From positions 1 to 64,000 of the forward strand of contig NZ_AUBN01000018.1 in assembly GCF_000429265.1 (NCBI RefSeq): a stretch of 64,000 nucleotides of DNA. Direction: 5' to 3'. This DNA is from Actinomyces gerencseriae DSM 6844. GTDB lineage: Bacteria > Actinomycetota > Actinomycetes > Actinomycetales > Actinomycetaceae. Shown one piece after another: positions 47,288 to 56,620 of this stretch. Made by a program: the position numbers and the translations under genes. The notes beneath the pieces were generated by a model. It was not told the DNA's origin and did not search any database. It saw nothing but the letters and a program-made list of their open reading frames with translations. Numbering within the stretch: position 1 is the first letter of the stretch; each line of letters begins with the position of its first letter.

Positions 47288-48736
47288 TCAGCCGTCGAGG
47301 CCGTCGGGCCGGTTCTCGTCGGCGTCGCGAGCGCCGTCGGCGTAGCCCAGCGTGCCGTCCAGGAGCGAGGCGAGATCCGCGTCCACCTCGGCGTCCATGT
47401 CCTGCGCCGCCCGACGCATGGTCAGGAAGTCCTCGGGACTGGCCAGCTCGGAGGCCGTCGGCATGACATCGGGGTGCTCCCAGAACGCGTCGCGCTCGCC
47501 GTCGCCGACCTCGGCGCCCAGCAGCTCCCACAGGCGCGCGGCCTCCCGCACGCGGCGGGGGCGGAACTCCAGGCCGATGAGCTGGGCGAAGACCTTCTCA
47601 GCGGGGCCGCCCTGAATCCGACGGCGGCGCACCATCTCGCGCAGCGGTATCGCGTGCGGCAGATGGGGCGCGGTGGCCTGCGCCGTGACGACCTCGACCC
47701 AGCCCTCGACGAGCGCCAGCAGCGTCTCCAGCGTCTCCAGCGCCTCGACCTGGGCGGGGGTCTCCTGCGGGGCGAACACCCCCGCCTCCAGGGCCGAGCG
47801 GATCGCCTCGGGGTCGGAGGGATCGACCTGCGCCACGGCATCCTCGATGGCGCCGGTGTCGACCCGTATCTCGCGCGCGTAGGCCTCGACAGCGCCCAGC
47901 AGCTGGCCGCGCAACCACGGCACACGGGCGTACAGGCGTGAGGCGGCGGCCTCTCGCACCGCCATGAACATGCGCACCTGCTCGGCATCGACGTCCAGGC
48001 CCTCGGCGAAGGCCGTCACGTTGGCGGGCACGAGCGCGGTGCCGGGCTCCCGCCTCAGCGGCAGCCCGACGTCGGTGGCGGCGACGGCCTGACCGGCGAG
48101 CTCGCCGACGGCGTGCCCGACCTGGAGGCCGAACGCGGTGCCCGCCATCGATCGCATGATCTGGGTCAGGGCGCCGACCTGGCGAGCGGCGTCCCCCGGC
48201 TCGGAGTCGGAGTCCGACAGGGATGACTGCAACGCCTCGGTCTGACTCTCCAGGGCCGAGGCGAGGGCGGCGGTGGCGGCGTCGGCCACCGGAGCGCACA
48301 CGTCCCTCCACACCGGCAGGGTCTGCTCGACCCACTCCGAACGGGACCAGGCCTCGCGCGGCCCGGGCGCCGGCATGAAGTCCGTAGCGGTGTCCAGCCA
48401 CAGGTCGGCCACCCGCAGCGCCTGGCGGGTCGCCTCGGCCTCGCCGGCCGTGATGGCCGGGTCGCCGGACTTGCCCGCCTCCTGAAGGGCGAGACCGCGC
48501 CCCATGGTCCAGTTGACCGGGCCGTCCTGGGCACTGGCCATCATCTGCTGCATCTGGGCGCGCATGGCCATCATCTGCCCCGGGGTGATCCGGGAGGGGT
48601 CCACGCCGCTCATCCGGACGAACTGGGCGGGATCGACGCCGGATGAGCGCAGGGCCGCAACGGCGTCGCCGGCGACGTCGGCGCCGAAGAGAGCCGAGAG
48701 CATCTGCTCGATGTCGTCGAAGGGGTCCTCACTCAT
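47288..48736 (-). CDS. DUF2342/zincin_2-type protein, HExxH not apparent
   Basis: A 482-residue protein of the DUF2342 family (zinc-dependent metalloprotease-like, next to the PDZ-Lon gene in mycobacteria too). Family features: the N-terminal SEDPFDDIEQMLSALFG, GAAFGLQVG-like AGTAFGLQVGHAVGELAGQ, GTALVPANVTAFAEGLDVD and the C-terminal RRRRIQGGPAEKVFAQLIGL. At the place of the expected metal motif it reads MAVREAAASRLYARVPWL, where the His residues of an HExxH are replaced. It may be inactive or act without zinc. ATG 48736 opens the conserved part; the long upstream frame is antisense to the PDZ gene. Confidence 0.82.
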   Translation of the reverse strand: MSEDPFDDIEQMLSALFGADVAGDAVAALRSSGVDPAQFVRMSGVDPSRITPGQMMAMRAQMQQMMASAQDGPVNWTMGRGLALQEAGKSGDPAITAGEAEATRQALRVADLWLDTATDFMPAPGPREAWSRSEWVEQTLPVWRDVCAPVADAATAALASALESQTEALQSSLSDSDSEPGDAARQVGALTQIMRSMAGTAFGLQVGHAVGELAGQAVAATDVGLPLRREPGTALVPANVTAFAEGLDVDAEQVRMFMAVREAAASRLYARVPWLRGQLLGAVEAYAREIRVDTGAIEDAVAQVDPSDPEAIRSALEAGVFAPQETPAQVEALETLETLLALVEGWVEVVTAQATAPHLPHAIPLREMVRRRRIQGGPAEKVFAQLIGLEFRPRRVREAARLWELLGAEVGDGERDAFWEHPDVMPTASELASPEDFLTMRRAAQDMDAEVDADLASLLDGTLGYADGARDADENRPDGLDG

Positions 48737-48859
48737 GGGGTTCCTCTCGGTGGTGCGGACGTTGGGCCGGCTGCACGGCCAGGGGCCACGCAGATGCAAC
48801 ACCGCCAGCGTGCCACCCATTCCTGTGCGCGAGCCGTGAGCGGTCTCGACGGGGCCCCG

Positions 48860-48897
48860 CCCGCACGGGCCCGTACGGATCGCGGGACCCGTGCGGG
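48860..48897 (+). promoter_or_regulatory. Hairpin overlapping the ribosome site of the Lon-like gene
   Basis: cccgcacggg (48860-48869) and cccgtgcggg (48888-48897) pair perfectly over 10 bp. The right arm covers the first three bases of the GGGAGG site at 48895-48900 used by the ATG at 48909. In RNA it could lower translation start. Whether it is regulatory is inferred. Confidence 0.35.
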
Positions 48898-48908
48898 AGG
48901 ACGTGGCG

Positions 48909-50228
48909 ATGGCGACACCGGCCCCCCATGAGCCGGCGGTGAAGACCTGGAAGCCTTTCAGGACGCATGATGGGGGCGTGACGCATGAAGAGCACCACGA
49001 GACGCAGTCCTCCGCCGACGCGGTCGAGCCGGACCGGGAGCCCGATCCGGGACCGGGGCCGACCGTCGAGTCCGGCCTCGGCGCCGCTCCCCGTCCGGGC
49101 GCGGGCGGCCGTCGCTTCCGGCCCGGGCGGCTCGTGGTCGGGATCGGCTCCGTGCTGCTCGCGGTGGGCATCATCGTCGCGGGGGCGGTCGTGCCGGTCA
49201 ACAAGGTCATCGAGGCGCCGGGCCGGACCTGGAACGTCCTGGCCGGCGCCTCCGACGACGACCAGGCCCAGGACGTCATCACCGTCACCGGCGCGCAGAC
49301 GTACCCCGCCGGAGGGGCGCTGCGCATGACGACCGTGTCGGTCTCGGGGTGCCCCGGCTACCCGGTGACGTTCTTCGACGTGGTGGGGGCCTGGCTCTCG
49401 CCCGACAAGACGATCCTGGATCGCGAGCAGGTGTGCCCGTCGTCGTTGACCGAGCAGGACGTCGAGCAGGTCAACCAGGCTCAGATGACCGGCTCGCAGA
49501 ACACCGCGGTGGTCGCCGCGCTCATGGAGACCGGGATGGCGACCCGCATGGTTCTCACCATCGAGGGCGCCGAGTCCCCCCAGACCGACGAGGCGATCCG
49601 GAAGGGCGATGTCCTGACCTCGATCACCCCGGCCGGAGGGCGGACGATCCCGGTCACCACGTACGCCGAGCTGCGCGAGCTGATGACGACCATCCCCGTG
49701 GGCACGAGCGTGGACCTGGGCGTCGAGCGCGACGGGGAGCCGATGACCATCACGCTCACCACGATCGCTCCCGCCGACGCCGACTCCGATGGCTCCCCGG
49801 ACTCCGACGGCTCGCTGCTGGGCGTGTACCTGTCGGCCAAGGCGGACTCCGACGTTCAGGCGACCTTCGGGCTGTCCGACGTCGGAGGCCCCAGCGCCGG
49901 CGCCATGTTCGCCCTGGGGATCATCGACGAGCTCACCCCCGGCGACCTGACCGGCGGGAAGGACATCGCCGGGACCGGGACGATCGCCCTCGACGGAGCC
50001 GTGGGACCCATCGGCGGCATCGCTCAGAAGATGGCCGGCGCCAGGGCCGACGGCTCGGGGTACTTCCTGGCGCCGGCCTCCAACTGCGGGGAGGTTGTCG
50101 GGCACGTCCCCGACGGCATGGAGGTCTACGCGGTCTCCACGCTGCATGAGGCCGTCACCACGGTCGAGGCCATCGCCGCCGGGGACGCCTCGGGGGCGTC
50201 CACCTGCGAGACGGTGCTGGCCCGCTGA
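48909..50228 (+). CDS. PDZ domain-containing Lon-like serine protease, membrane-anchored
   Basis: A 439-residue protein (mycobacterial Rv3194c type). One N-terminal helix (about 75-97, LVVGIGSVLLAVGIIVAGAV) anchors an extracytoplasmic part. A PDZ domain (about 210-285, GMATRMVLTIEGAES, IRKGDVLTSI) is followed by an S16 protease domain with the Lon dyad: Ser in VGGPSAGAMFALGI and Lys in GIAQKMAGA. ATP modules are absent. The ATG at 48909 has GGGAGG eight bases away; a GTG at 48978 or the frame start at 48891 are alternatives. Divergent from the DUF2342 gene. Probable envelope quality control. Confidence 0.88.
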   Translation: MATPAPHEPAVKTWKPFRTHDGGVTHEEHHETQSSADAVEPDREPDPGPGPTVESGLGAAPRPGAGGRRFRPGRLVVGIGSVLLAVGIIVAGAVVPVNKVIEAPGRTWNVLAGASDDDQAQDVITVTGAQTYPAGGALRMTTVSVSGCPGYPVTFFDVVGAWLSPDKTILDREQVCPSSLTEQDVEQVNQAQMTGSQNTAVVAALMETGMATRMVLTIEGAESPQTDEAIRKGDVLTSITPAGGRTIPVTTYAELRELMTTIPVGTSVDLGVERDGEPMTITLTTIAPADADSDGSPDSDGSLLGVYLSAKADSDVQATFGLSDVGGPSAGAMFALGIIDELTPGDLTGGKDIAGTGTIALDGAVGPIGGIAQKMAGARADGSGYFLAPASNCGEVVGHVPDGMEVYAVSTLHEAVTTVEAIAAGDASGASTCETVLAR

Positions 50229-50522
50229 CCCTCGATGCGCGCTCGAGGCGCGCTCGAGGCGCGCTGCCGAGGGAGAACCGTGACGCCGACGGCTCCGCCA
50301 CCCGGTCGGCGCCGCCGCGCACCCGACTGACGCCGCCTCGAGCACGGACGGCGCCCCGGCCGGGACCCGCTCCGGAGGGGCATGGAGCCCCCTGCCGCCC
50401 GCAGTTTGTCCACAGGGGGACCGATCCGTGGCGCGTCGAGGCGGCGTCGTGCCACTCTGCGTCCGAGCGCCCGTGGCGACCCGTCCCGCCGTCCCTCGAA
50501 CCGGGCGCCGTCTGGAGCGATC

Positions 50523-51509
50523 ATGCGAGTCAGAGGTCAGTCCCCCGTCCTGTGGCGGTGCGCCGGCCAGTCGCAGGTGGGCGCCGAAGCGGGCCACGCC
50601 GTCGTCGTCGACGGGCTGAGCCCGCAGGAGCAGCAGTTCCTCGACCGTCTGCCGGCGACCCTGTCGCCCGGCGACGTCTACCGGGTGGCGCGGTGGAGCG
50701 AGGTGCCCGTCGCCCGGGCCCGCCAGATCCTGTCCGTTCTCGACGAGGCCGGCGTCCTGACTCGCGACGTCCCGACGCCGAGCGGCGACGACGAGGTGTA
50801 CTGGGAGCGTCTGGCCCACAACCCGCGTGCGCGTGCGCGGGCGCTGCGCCGCGCAGTGGTGGGCATCAGCGGAGGCGGTCGGCTCGCCCGCGAGCTCGTC
50901 TCCCTGCTCGCCGAGGCGGGCGTGGGCACGCTGCTGCCAGAGGACGAGGAGCTGACCGCCTGGGCGGGTGCGCTCGACCCGCCGGTGCGCATCCGGATGC
51001 CCCTGGGAACGCGTCCTCACCTGGTCGTCACCGTCGAGGGCCACCTCGTCGAGCCGCGGCGGGCCCGGGGCCTGTCCGTGGCCGGGATCGCCCACCTGCC
51101 GGTGGTCGTGAGAGAGGTGAGCGTGCGGGTGGGACCGCTCCTGGCGCCCGGGCGCCCGCCCTGCGCCACCTGTCTGGACCTGTGGGAGCGCGACGCGGAC
51201 CCGCAGTGGCCTGCGGTGGCGACCCAGCTGCGCCTCCTGGACCCGCCGCGGAGCGAGGCGCTGCTGGTGCACCAGGCGGCGGCGCTGGCGGCGCGCGCGA
51301 TCACGGATGCGCTGACGGGACGGGAACGGTGGTGGTCCGGGCGCAGCGTCGAGGTCTCGGGAGCGGAGGCCATGGGCGTGGAGCGGCTCTGGCACCCTCA
51401 TCCCGAGTGCCTGTGCGGCGTCCTGGACACGGCGCCCGGGCCCGGGGCCTCCTCGGGGCCGGGGGCGGGCGCGGCGGCGGTCGATGACGCCGCGCCGGGA
51501 GCACCGTAG
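50523..51509 (+). CDS. ThiF/cyclodehydratase-like protein (no partner genes)
   Basis: A 328-residue protein conserved at this place in actinobacteria (mycobacterial Rv3196 type). It has a winged-helix-like N-terminus (PQEQQFLDRLPATLSPGDVY), a Gly-rich Rossmann-like segment (VVGISGGGRLARELVSLLAE) and a C-terminal zinc-type Cys set (PPCATCLDLW and HPECLCG). That recalls the ThiF-like docking part of azoline cyclodehydratases (TOMM C proteins). No YcaO gene or precursor peptide is nearby, so peptide modification is not supported. ATG 50523 is used. The 294-nt gap before it has a short cgctcgaggcg tandem near 50240-50264 and a possible hairpin (ccctcg ... cgaggg). Confidence 0.75.
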   Translation: MRVRGQSPVLWRCAGQSQVGAEAGHAVVVDGLSPQEQQFLDRLPATLSPGDVYRVARWSEVPVARARQILSVLDEAGVLTRDVPTPSGDDEVYWERLAHNPRARARALRRAVVGISGGGRLARELVSLLAEAGVGTLLPEDEELTAWAGALDPPVRIRMPLGTRPHLVVTVEGHLVEPRRARGLSVAGIAHLPVVVREVSVRVGPLLAPGRPPCATCLDLWERDADPQWPAVATQLRLLDPPRSEALLVHQAAALAARAITDALTGRERWWSGRSVEVSGAEAMGVERLWHPHPECLCGVLDTAPGPGASSGPGAGAAAVDDAAPGAP

Positions 51510-51584
51510 GCGCCGGGAGCACCGTAGAAGTCAGCGGCCCGGGGCGGGCCTCCGGAGGAGCGCCGCGCGCACCGTCCGTCGCGC

Positions 51585-53762
51585 TCAGCCCCGGCCCGCG
51601 GAGCCCCTCTCGCCCGGGCCGTCGCGCCCGTCCGCCCCGCCCCGGAACTCCCGCACCACGCGGAGCACATCCGCCCCGTACTCCTTGAGCTTGACCGCGC
51701 CGACTCCGTGGATGAGGGAGAGTTGCGGCAGCCTGCCGGGCTTGACCACGGCGATGGAGCGCAGGGTCGTGTCGGCGAAGACCGTGTAGGCGGGCTTCGA
51801 GCGCTCCTTGGCGACTCCGGCTCGCCAGGCCCGCAGCGCCTCGAACAGGGCGATGGTGGCGGGATCGTTGTCCGCCTCGAACTCGGCCGCGGCCTGCTTG
51901 GCGCGCTCCCTGGGGGAACGGGGGGGCCGGGAGGAGGCGCCCCGGCCGCCTCGCCGATCCGGGTCGTCGGTGGGCCAGATGCCGTCCAGGAAGCGCGAGG
52001 GCCTGCGCGAGGCGCGGCCGCCGGGGTTGCGCGCGCGGGCGCAGGAGACGACCAGGTGCTCGCGGGCGCGGGTCACGCCCACGTACAGCAGTCGCCGCTC
52101 CTCCTCGATCGCGGCCGGGCCCTCGGCCAGGGAGATCGGCAGCAGGCCCTCGCTGGCGCCCACGAGCAGGACGGCGTCCCACTCCAGGCCCTTGGCGGCG
52201 TGCAGGGAGGACAGGGTGACTCCCTCGACCGTCGGGGCGTTCTGGGCGGCGGCGCGCTCACCGAGCTCGGCGACCAGCCCATCCAGGTCAGCACCGCGCT
52301 TGGCGCCGAGCTCGTCGGCCAGCTCGACGATCGCGTTCAGGGAGTCCCAGCGCTCGCGCACGGCGCCGCGGGGCGCCGGGGGCCGCTCGCTCCAGCCCTC
52401 CCGGCCGAGCACCATGCGGGTGTCCGCGCCGACGTCACCGGTGAGCTCGGCGCGCTCGGTGCGGGCGGCGGCGCGCAGCATGACGACGGCGCGCTTGACC
52501 TCGTCTCGCTCGAAGAATCGCTCCCCGCCGCGCACCAGGTAGCCGATGCCGGCGTCGGACAGGGCCTGCTCGATCGCCTCGGACTGGGAGTTGGTGCGGT
52601 ACAGGACGGCGATCCCGCTGAGCGGGACACCGGCCGAGCGCAGTCGTCCGACGTGCTCGACCACGCCCGCGGCCTCGGCGACGTCGTCATCGTAGGACTC
52701 GAAGCGCACGGCGGGCCCGCTGGGGCGCTGGGCGACGAGCTCGACCGCGCCGGCGGGCAGGACCAGCGCCCCTCCCCCGCGGCGCGAGCGCGACAGGACC
52801 CGGTTGGCCAGGGAGACGACCTGCGGGGTGGAGCGGTAGTCGCGGCTCAGTCTGACCGTGCGGGCGCCCGCGTAGCGCGAGGCGAAGCCGGTCAGGAAGT
52901 CGGGGGTGGCGCCGGTGAAGGAGTAGATGGTCTGGGAGACGTCCCCGACAACGCACAGCTGGCGGCGCCTGCCCAGCCACAGGTCCAGCAGGCGCTGCTG
53001 GAGCGGCGAGACGTCCTGGTACTCGTCGACGACGAAGTGCTTGTACTGGCCGCGCACCTGGTCGGCGATGTCCTCGCGGTCCAGGAGGATGCCGACCATG
53101 AGGAGCAGCACGTCCTCGAAGTCGATGACTCCGCGCTCGGTCTTGGCCTCCTCGTAGGCGGCCAGCACCTGGGCGACGGTGGCGGGCTCCAGGCCTCCGG
53201 GCGGGTCGCGGCGCAGGGCGGCGGTCTGCTGGGCGTAGTCCTCGGGCAGGGTCATGGTGACCTTGGCCCACTCGACCTCCGCGGACAGGTCGCGGATGAG
53301 GGCGCGGTCGGTGGACAGGCCGAGGCGGTGGGCGGCGATGCCGACCAGACGCCCCTTGAACGTCTCGATCTCCGGCCGGCGCCCGCCGATCGCCGTGGGC
53401 CAGAAGTAGGTGAGCTGGCGCAGGGCGGCGGAGTGGAAGGTGCGGGCCTGGGCGCCGACGACCCCCAGGTCCGCCAGACGCGAGCGCATCTCGCCGGCGG
53501 CGCGGGCCGTGAAGGTGACGGCCAGGACCTGGGTGGGCTGGTAGGCGCCGACGGCGACCCCGTAGGCGATGCGGTAGGTGATGGCCCGGGTCTTGCCCGT
53601 GCCCGCGCCGGCGAGGACGCACAGGGCCCCCTCGAGGTGCTCGGCGACCTGGCGCTGATCGGGGTCCAGGGCGTCGAGCAGCGCAGCGGGACCGGGGAGC
53701 CCGGGGGCGCCGGGGCCCGGCCGGGTCCGCGCGGGAGGGCGTGGGGCGTGCTCGCTCATCAC
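51585..53762 (-). CDS. uvrD2: ATP-dependent DNA helicase UvrD2 with HRDC domain
   Basis: A 725-residue superfamily 1A helicase. Motifs: Q/I region DPDQRQVAEHLEGALCVLAG with Walker A GAGTGKTRAITYR, II VVDEYQDVSPLQ, III VVGDVSQTIYSFTG, IV RLSRDYRSTPQVV, V/VI SSLHAAKGLEWDAV and RRLLYVGVTRAREHLVV. The C-terminal 100 residues contain an HRDC domain (PAYTVFADTTLRSIAV), the mark of actinobacterial UvrD2, which is essential in mycobacteria. Start at 53762. Gene order with nudC matches mycobacteria (Rv3198c-Rv3199c). Confidence 0.93.
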   Translation of the reverse strand: MMSEHAPRPPARTRPGPGAPGLPGPAALLDALDPDQRQVAEHLEGALCVLAGAGTGKTRAITYRIAYGVAVGAYQPTQVLAVTFTARAAGEMRSRLADLGVVGAQARTFHSAALRQLTYFWPTAIGGRRPEIETFKGRLVGIAAHRLGLSTDRALIRDLSAEVEWAKVTMTLPEDYAQQTAALRRDPPGGLEPATVAQVLAAYEEAKTERGVIDFEDVLLLMVGILLDREDIADQVRGQYKHFVVDEYQDVSPLQQRLLDLWLGRRRQLCVVGDVSQTIYSFTGATPDFLTGFASRYAGARTVRLSRDYRSTPQVVSLANRVLSRSRRGGGALVLPAGAVELVAQRPSGPAVRFESYDDDVAEAAGVVEHVGRLRSAGVPLSGIAVLYRTNSQSEAIEQALSDAGIGYLVRGGERFFERDEVKRAVVMLRAAARTERAELTGDVGADTRMVLGREGWSERPPAPRGAVRERWDSLNAIVELADELGAKRGADLDGLVAELGERAAAQNAPTVEGVTLSSLHAAKGLEWDAVLLVGASEGLLPISLAEGPAAIEEERRLLYVGVTRAREHLVVSCARARNPGGRASRRPSRFLDGIWPTDDPDRRGGRGASSRPPRSPRERAKQAAAEFEADNDPATIALFEALRAWRAGVAKERSKPAYTVFADTTLRSIAVVKPGRLPQLSLIHGVGAVKLKEYGADVLRVVREFRGGADGRDGPGERGSAGRG

Positions 53763-53899
53763 GGGTCAGCCTGCCATGGACCGCCGACGAGCATCGGTGT
53801 GTCGCACCGAGCCGCCGGCGGGCCGTCGACGAACCGGGTCACGACGTCGTTCACGGGCGCGCTGAGCGGCCGTCCTCCTCGGGGCCGTCCCGCCGAGGC

Positions 53900-55138
53900 T
53901 CATCGGATCGGCCCGCCGTACCAGTCCTCGATGAGCATGCGGGCGATCGACGTGGGTCCGGGCAGGACGACGGCACCGGTTCCCAGGGCATCGTCGAGCT
54001 CGGCGCGGGAGAGCACCAGGGCGTCGGTGACCTCCTCCCCGTCGGGGTGCGCCAGGTGCTCGCCCGGGGCGAGGCGGGCGCGGTATCCGAGCATGAGGGA
54101 GCGGGGGAAGGGCCAGGGCTGGGAGGCGACGAACTCGACCGTCTCCACGCGCAGCCCGGTCTCCTCGGCGACCTCGCGCACGACGGCGGCCTCGCCGGAC
54201 TCCCCCGCCTCCACGAAGCCGGCGACCGTGGAGTAGCGCCCCGCGTCCCACCGGGCGCCGTGGACCAGGACGATGCGGTCGGCGTCGTCGGTGACGGCCA
54301 TGATGACCGCCGGGTCCGCGCGGGGGAAGTCGGTGGCGCCGCAGGCGGTGCAGCGGCGCGTCCATCCGGCCTGCTCGGCCCGGGTGCGCCCGCCGCACGC
54401 GGTGCAGAAGCGCGCCCGAGCGTGCCAGGCGGCCAGGGCCACCGCGGGTGCGGCCAGTCCCGCGTCGTGGGCGCTCAGGCCATGGCCGACAGCGCGCAGT
54501 GCGGACAGCGGATAGCGCTCCAGGATGTCGGCCACCTCCTTGTGGACGAGGTCGGCCCCCTCGGCGTCGGTCGGATCCGTGGACGCATCGGGGATGACGA
54601 CGCCCAGCCAGGGAGCGCCGGCGGCGTCACCGGTGCCGGTGCCGGTCTCGCGGCCGAGGTAGATGGTCATCAGGCCGGTCAGGGCGGCGAGAGCCGTGGG
54701 GGCCGTCGTAGCCGGCGGGGCCTCTCCGGTCCCCCGTGCGGTCGGGGCGGGCGGAGAGGGCGGGGGCAGCGGGGCCCCGCCGAGGTCGGCGATGGTCAGC
54801 GGGGCGAGGCGGGGGCGGGGCCCGGCGGGGCCGTCGGCCTCCCACACGTCGCGGTCCCGATCCGAGGGCGTGGGCGGGGTCAGGCCGTCGTCGGGCAGAT
54901 CCGGGTGCACGGCGGGGACGTCCAGGGCGACGCGTCCGCGCGCGTCCACGACCACCAGGCGAGTGGCGGGGTCGGACGCGAGCTCGGCGAGCAGGCCGGG
55001 GTCGGCGCGGCGGGCCGCGTTGCGGTCGGTGGCGGAGCGGGACAGGGAGCGGCGGCCGTAGGCGTCCTCCTCGCCCCTCCCGAATGAGGCAACGGCATCG
55101 GCCGGCCGGGTTCGCGGTGCGCTTCGCGGTGTGCTCAT
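53900..55138 (-). CDS. nudC: NAD(+) diphosphatase (NADH pyrophosphatase)
   Basis: A 412-residue Nudix hydrolase cleaving NADH to NMNH and AMP, and in known members removing NAD caps from RNA. It has a four-Cys zinc ribbon (CTACGGRTR ... RCTACGAT), the Nudix box GFVEAGES ... REVAEETGL, and the NudC-specific SQPWPFPRSLM. The N-terminal 250 residues are a variable domain rich in Pro/Ala/Thr. The ATG at 55138 begins MSTPRSAPRT. The 137-nt gap to uvrD2 shows no feature. Confidence 0.93.
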   Translation of the reverse strand: MSTPRSAPRTRPADAVASFGRGEEDAYGRRSLSRSATDRNAARRADPGLLAELASDPATRLVVVDARGRVALDVPAVHPDLPDDGLTPPTPSDRDRDVWEADGPAGPRPRLAPLTIADLGGAPLPPPSPPAPTARGTGEAPPATTAPTALAALTGLMTIYLGRETGTGTGDAAGAPWLGVVIPDASTDPTDAEGADLVHKEVADILERYPLSALRAVGHGLSAHDAGLAAPAVALAAWHARARFCTACGGRTRAEQAGWTRRCTACGATDFPRADPAVIMAVTDDADRIVLVHGARWDAGRYSTVAGFVEAGESGEAAVVREVAEETGLRVETVEFVASQPWPFPRSLMLGYRARLAPGEHLAHPDGEEVTDALVLSRAELDDALGTGAVVLPGPTSIARMLIEDWYGGPIR

Positions 55139-55281
55139 TGCGCCAGCCTAGGCTCGGCACGCGCTCGGCGGACGAGGCGAACGGGAGGAACGGGGCGCTC
55201 GGATCCTCGGCATCGAGGTTCGAATGGGGTTCGAGTGCAGCGCGCGGGGACGAGGCCGTCGCTCGTCCCTACAGTCGACGC

Positions 55282-56508
55282 GTGAGCACGTCAGCAGCGC
55301 CCCGCGCCTATCTCGACCACGCCGCAACCGCCCCCGTGCGCCCGCAGGTGGCCGAGCAGGTGGCCGCGGACCTGCGCCGCCGGGCGACCGGGTGGGCGAA
55401 CCCGGCCGCTCAGCACGCCTCGGGGCGGCGCGTCGGGGCGCTGCTGGCCGAGGCGCGCGCCCGCCTGGCCGCAGTGCTGGACGCCGACCCGCACGAGGTG
55501 ATCTTCACGAGCGGGGGCACGGAGGCCGACGCCCTGGTCGTCACCGGCAGGGTCCTGGCGGCACGGGCCGACGGCGTGGGAACTCCCGCGATCATCACCT
55601 CCCCCGTCGAGCACCCCGCGGTCCTGGACTCGGCGCGCACCGCGGAGGCGCACCTGGGGGCCGAGCACGTCGAGGTCGAGGTCGACGACGCCGGACTGGT
55701 CGATCCGGAGAGCCTACGCGAGGCCGTCTCGGGGCGGCGAGCCGCGCTGGTGAGCGTCATGACGGCCAACAACGAGACCGGCGCCGTGCAGGACATCGGC
55801 GGGCTCGTGGAGATCGTGCGGGAGGCCACCGGGGTGCGCGGACCCGGCGAGCCGGGCTACGTGCCGGTGCACTCCGACGCCGTGGCAGCGCTGGGCAGGG
55901 TGCCGGTGCGCCTGCGCGCCCGGGGGCTGGACGCCATGACGGTCAGCGGTCACAAGATCGGGGCGCCCGTGGGCGTCGGGGCCCTCATCGCACGGCGCGA
56001 CCTGACGCTGGTGTCGCCGACCGGGGGCGGGCGCCAGGAGCGCGGACTGCGCTCGGGGACGCAGGACGTGGTGGCGGCCCGGGCCCTGGCGCTGGCCGCC
56101 GAGCTGGCGGTGGGCGAGCAGGAAGCGGAGTCCCGGCGGCTCGAGGGCCTCAGGTCGCGCGTACTGGAGGGCGCCTGCGCGCTGACGGGGGTGCGCGCCA
56201 CCCTGCCGCCCGGCACGGCCCACGTGCCGAGCACGGCGCACCTGCGGTTCGAGGGCGTGGACGCCGAGGCGCTGCTCATGGGCCTGGACCTCGCCGGCAT
56301 CGACGTCTCGGCCGGATCGGCCTGCCATGCCGGGGTCACCGGACCCAGCCACGTCCTGCTGGCCATGGGCCTGGACGACGACGCCGCGCGCTCGACGCTG
56401 AGGTGCTCCATGGGGCCGGGCACCACCGCCGAGGACGTCGACCGGCTGCTCGCCGCCCTGCCCGCGGCACTCGAAACGGCGCGCCGCGCCGCCGGGGTGG
56501 GCGGGTGA
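55282..56508 (+). CDS. Cysteine desulfurase (class V aminotransferase, NifS/IscS type)
   Basis: A 408-residue PLP enzyme that takes sulfur from cysteine for clusters and thio-modified tRNA. Landmarks: YLDHAATAPVRP at the N-terminus, FTSGGTEADAL, the PLP-Asp in VHSDAVAALG, the PLP-Lys in MTVSGHKIGAPVG, and the loop Cys in SAGSACHAGVTGPSHVL. The GTG at 55282 is the only start that gives family length; the long upstream frame is antisense to nudC. In many actinobacteria a mnmA gene follows; here the CRISPR-linked region follows instead. Confidence 0.9.
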   Translation: MSTSAAPRAYLDHAATAPVRPQVAEQVAADLRRRATGWANPAAQHASGRRVGALLAEARARLAAVLDADPHEVIFTSGGTEADALVVTGRVLAARADGVGTPAIITSPVEHPAVLDSARTAEAHLGAEHVEVEVDDAGLVDPESLREAVSGRRAALVSVMTANNETGAVQDIGGLVEIVREATGVRGPGEPGYVPVHSDAVAALGRVPVRLRARGLDAMTVSGHKIGAPVGVGALIARRDLTLVSPTGGGRQERGLRSGTQDVVAARALALAAELAVGEQEAESRRLEGLRSRVLEGACALTGVRATLPPGTAHVPSTAHLRFEGVDAEALLMGLDLAGIDVSAGSACHAGVTGPSHVLLAMGLDDDAARSTLRCSMGPGTTAEDVDRLLAALPAALETARRAAGVGG

Positions 56509-56563
56509 TGCGGGCGGGGGTGAATCGAGTTGAGACGAGAGCTCTGAAAGGTATACGCGAAAC

Positions 56564-56600
56564 GCGGGGTCTTCCACCATGCGATGGTGGAAGACCCCGC
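56564..56600. terminator. 17-bp perfect hairpin between cysteine desulfurase and the repeat pair
   Basis: Arms 56564-56580 and 56584-56600 pair perfectly over 17 bp with a 3-nt loop (gcg). On the plus strand it ends the desulfurase unit (56 nt after its stop). On the minus strand it lies 20 nt after the pseudo-repeat pair and is followed by GTTTCGCG, so it could also end a minus-strand crRNA-like transcript. Confidence 0.7.
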
Positions 56601-56620
56601 ATGCGCCTACCAGCACACTC

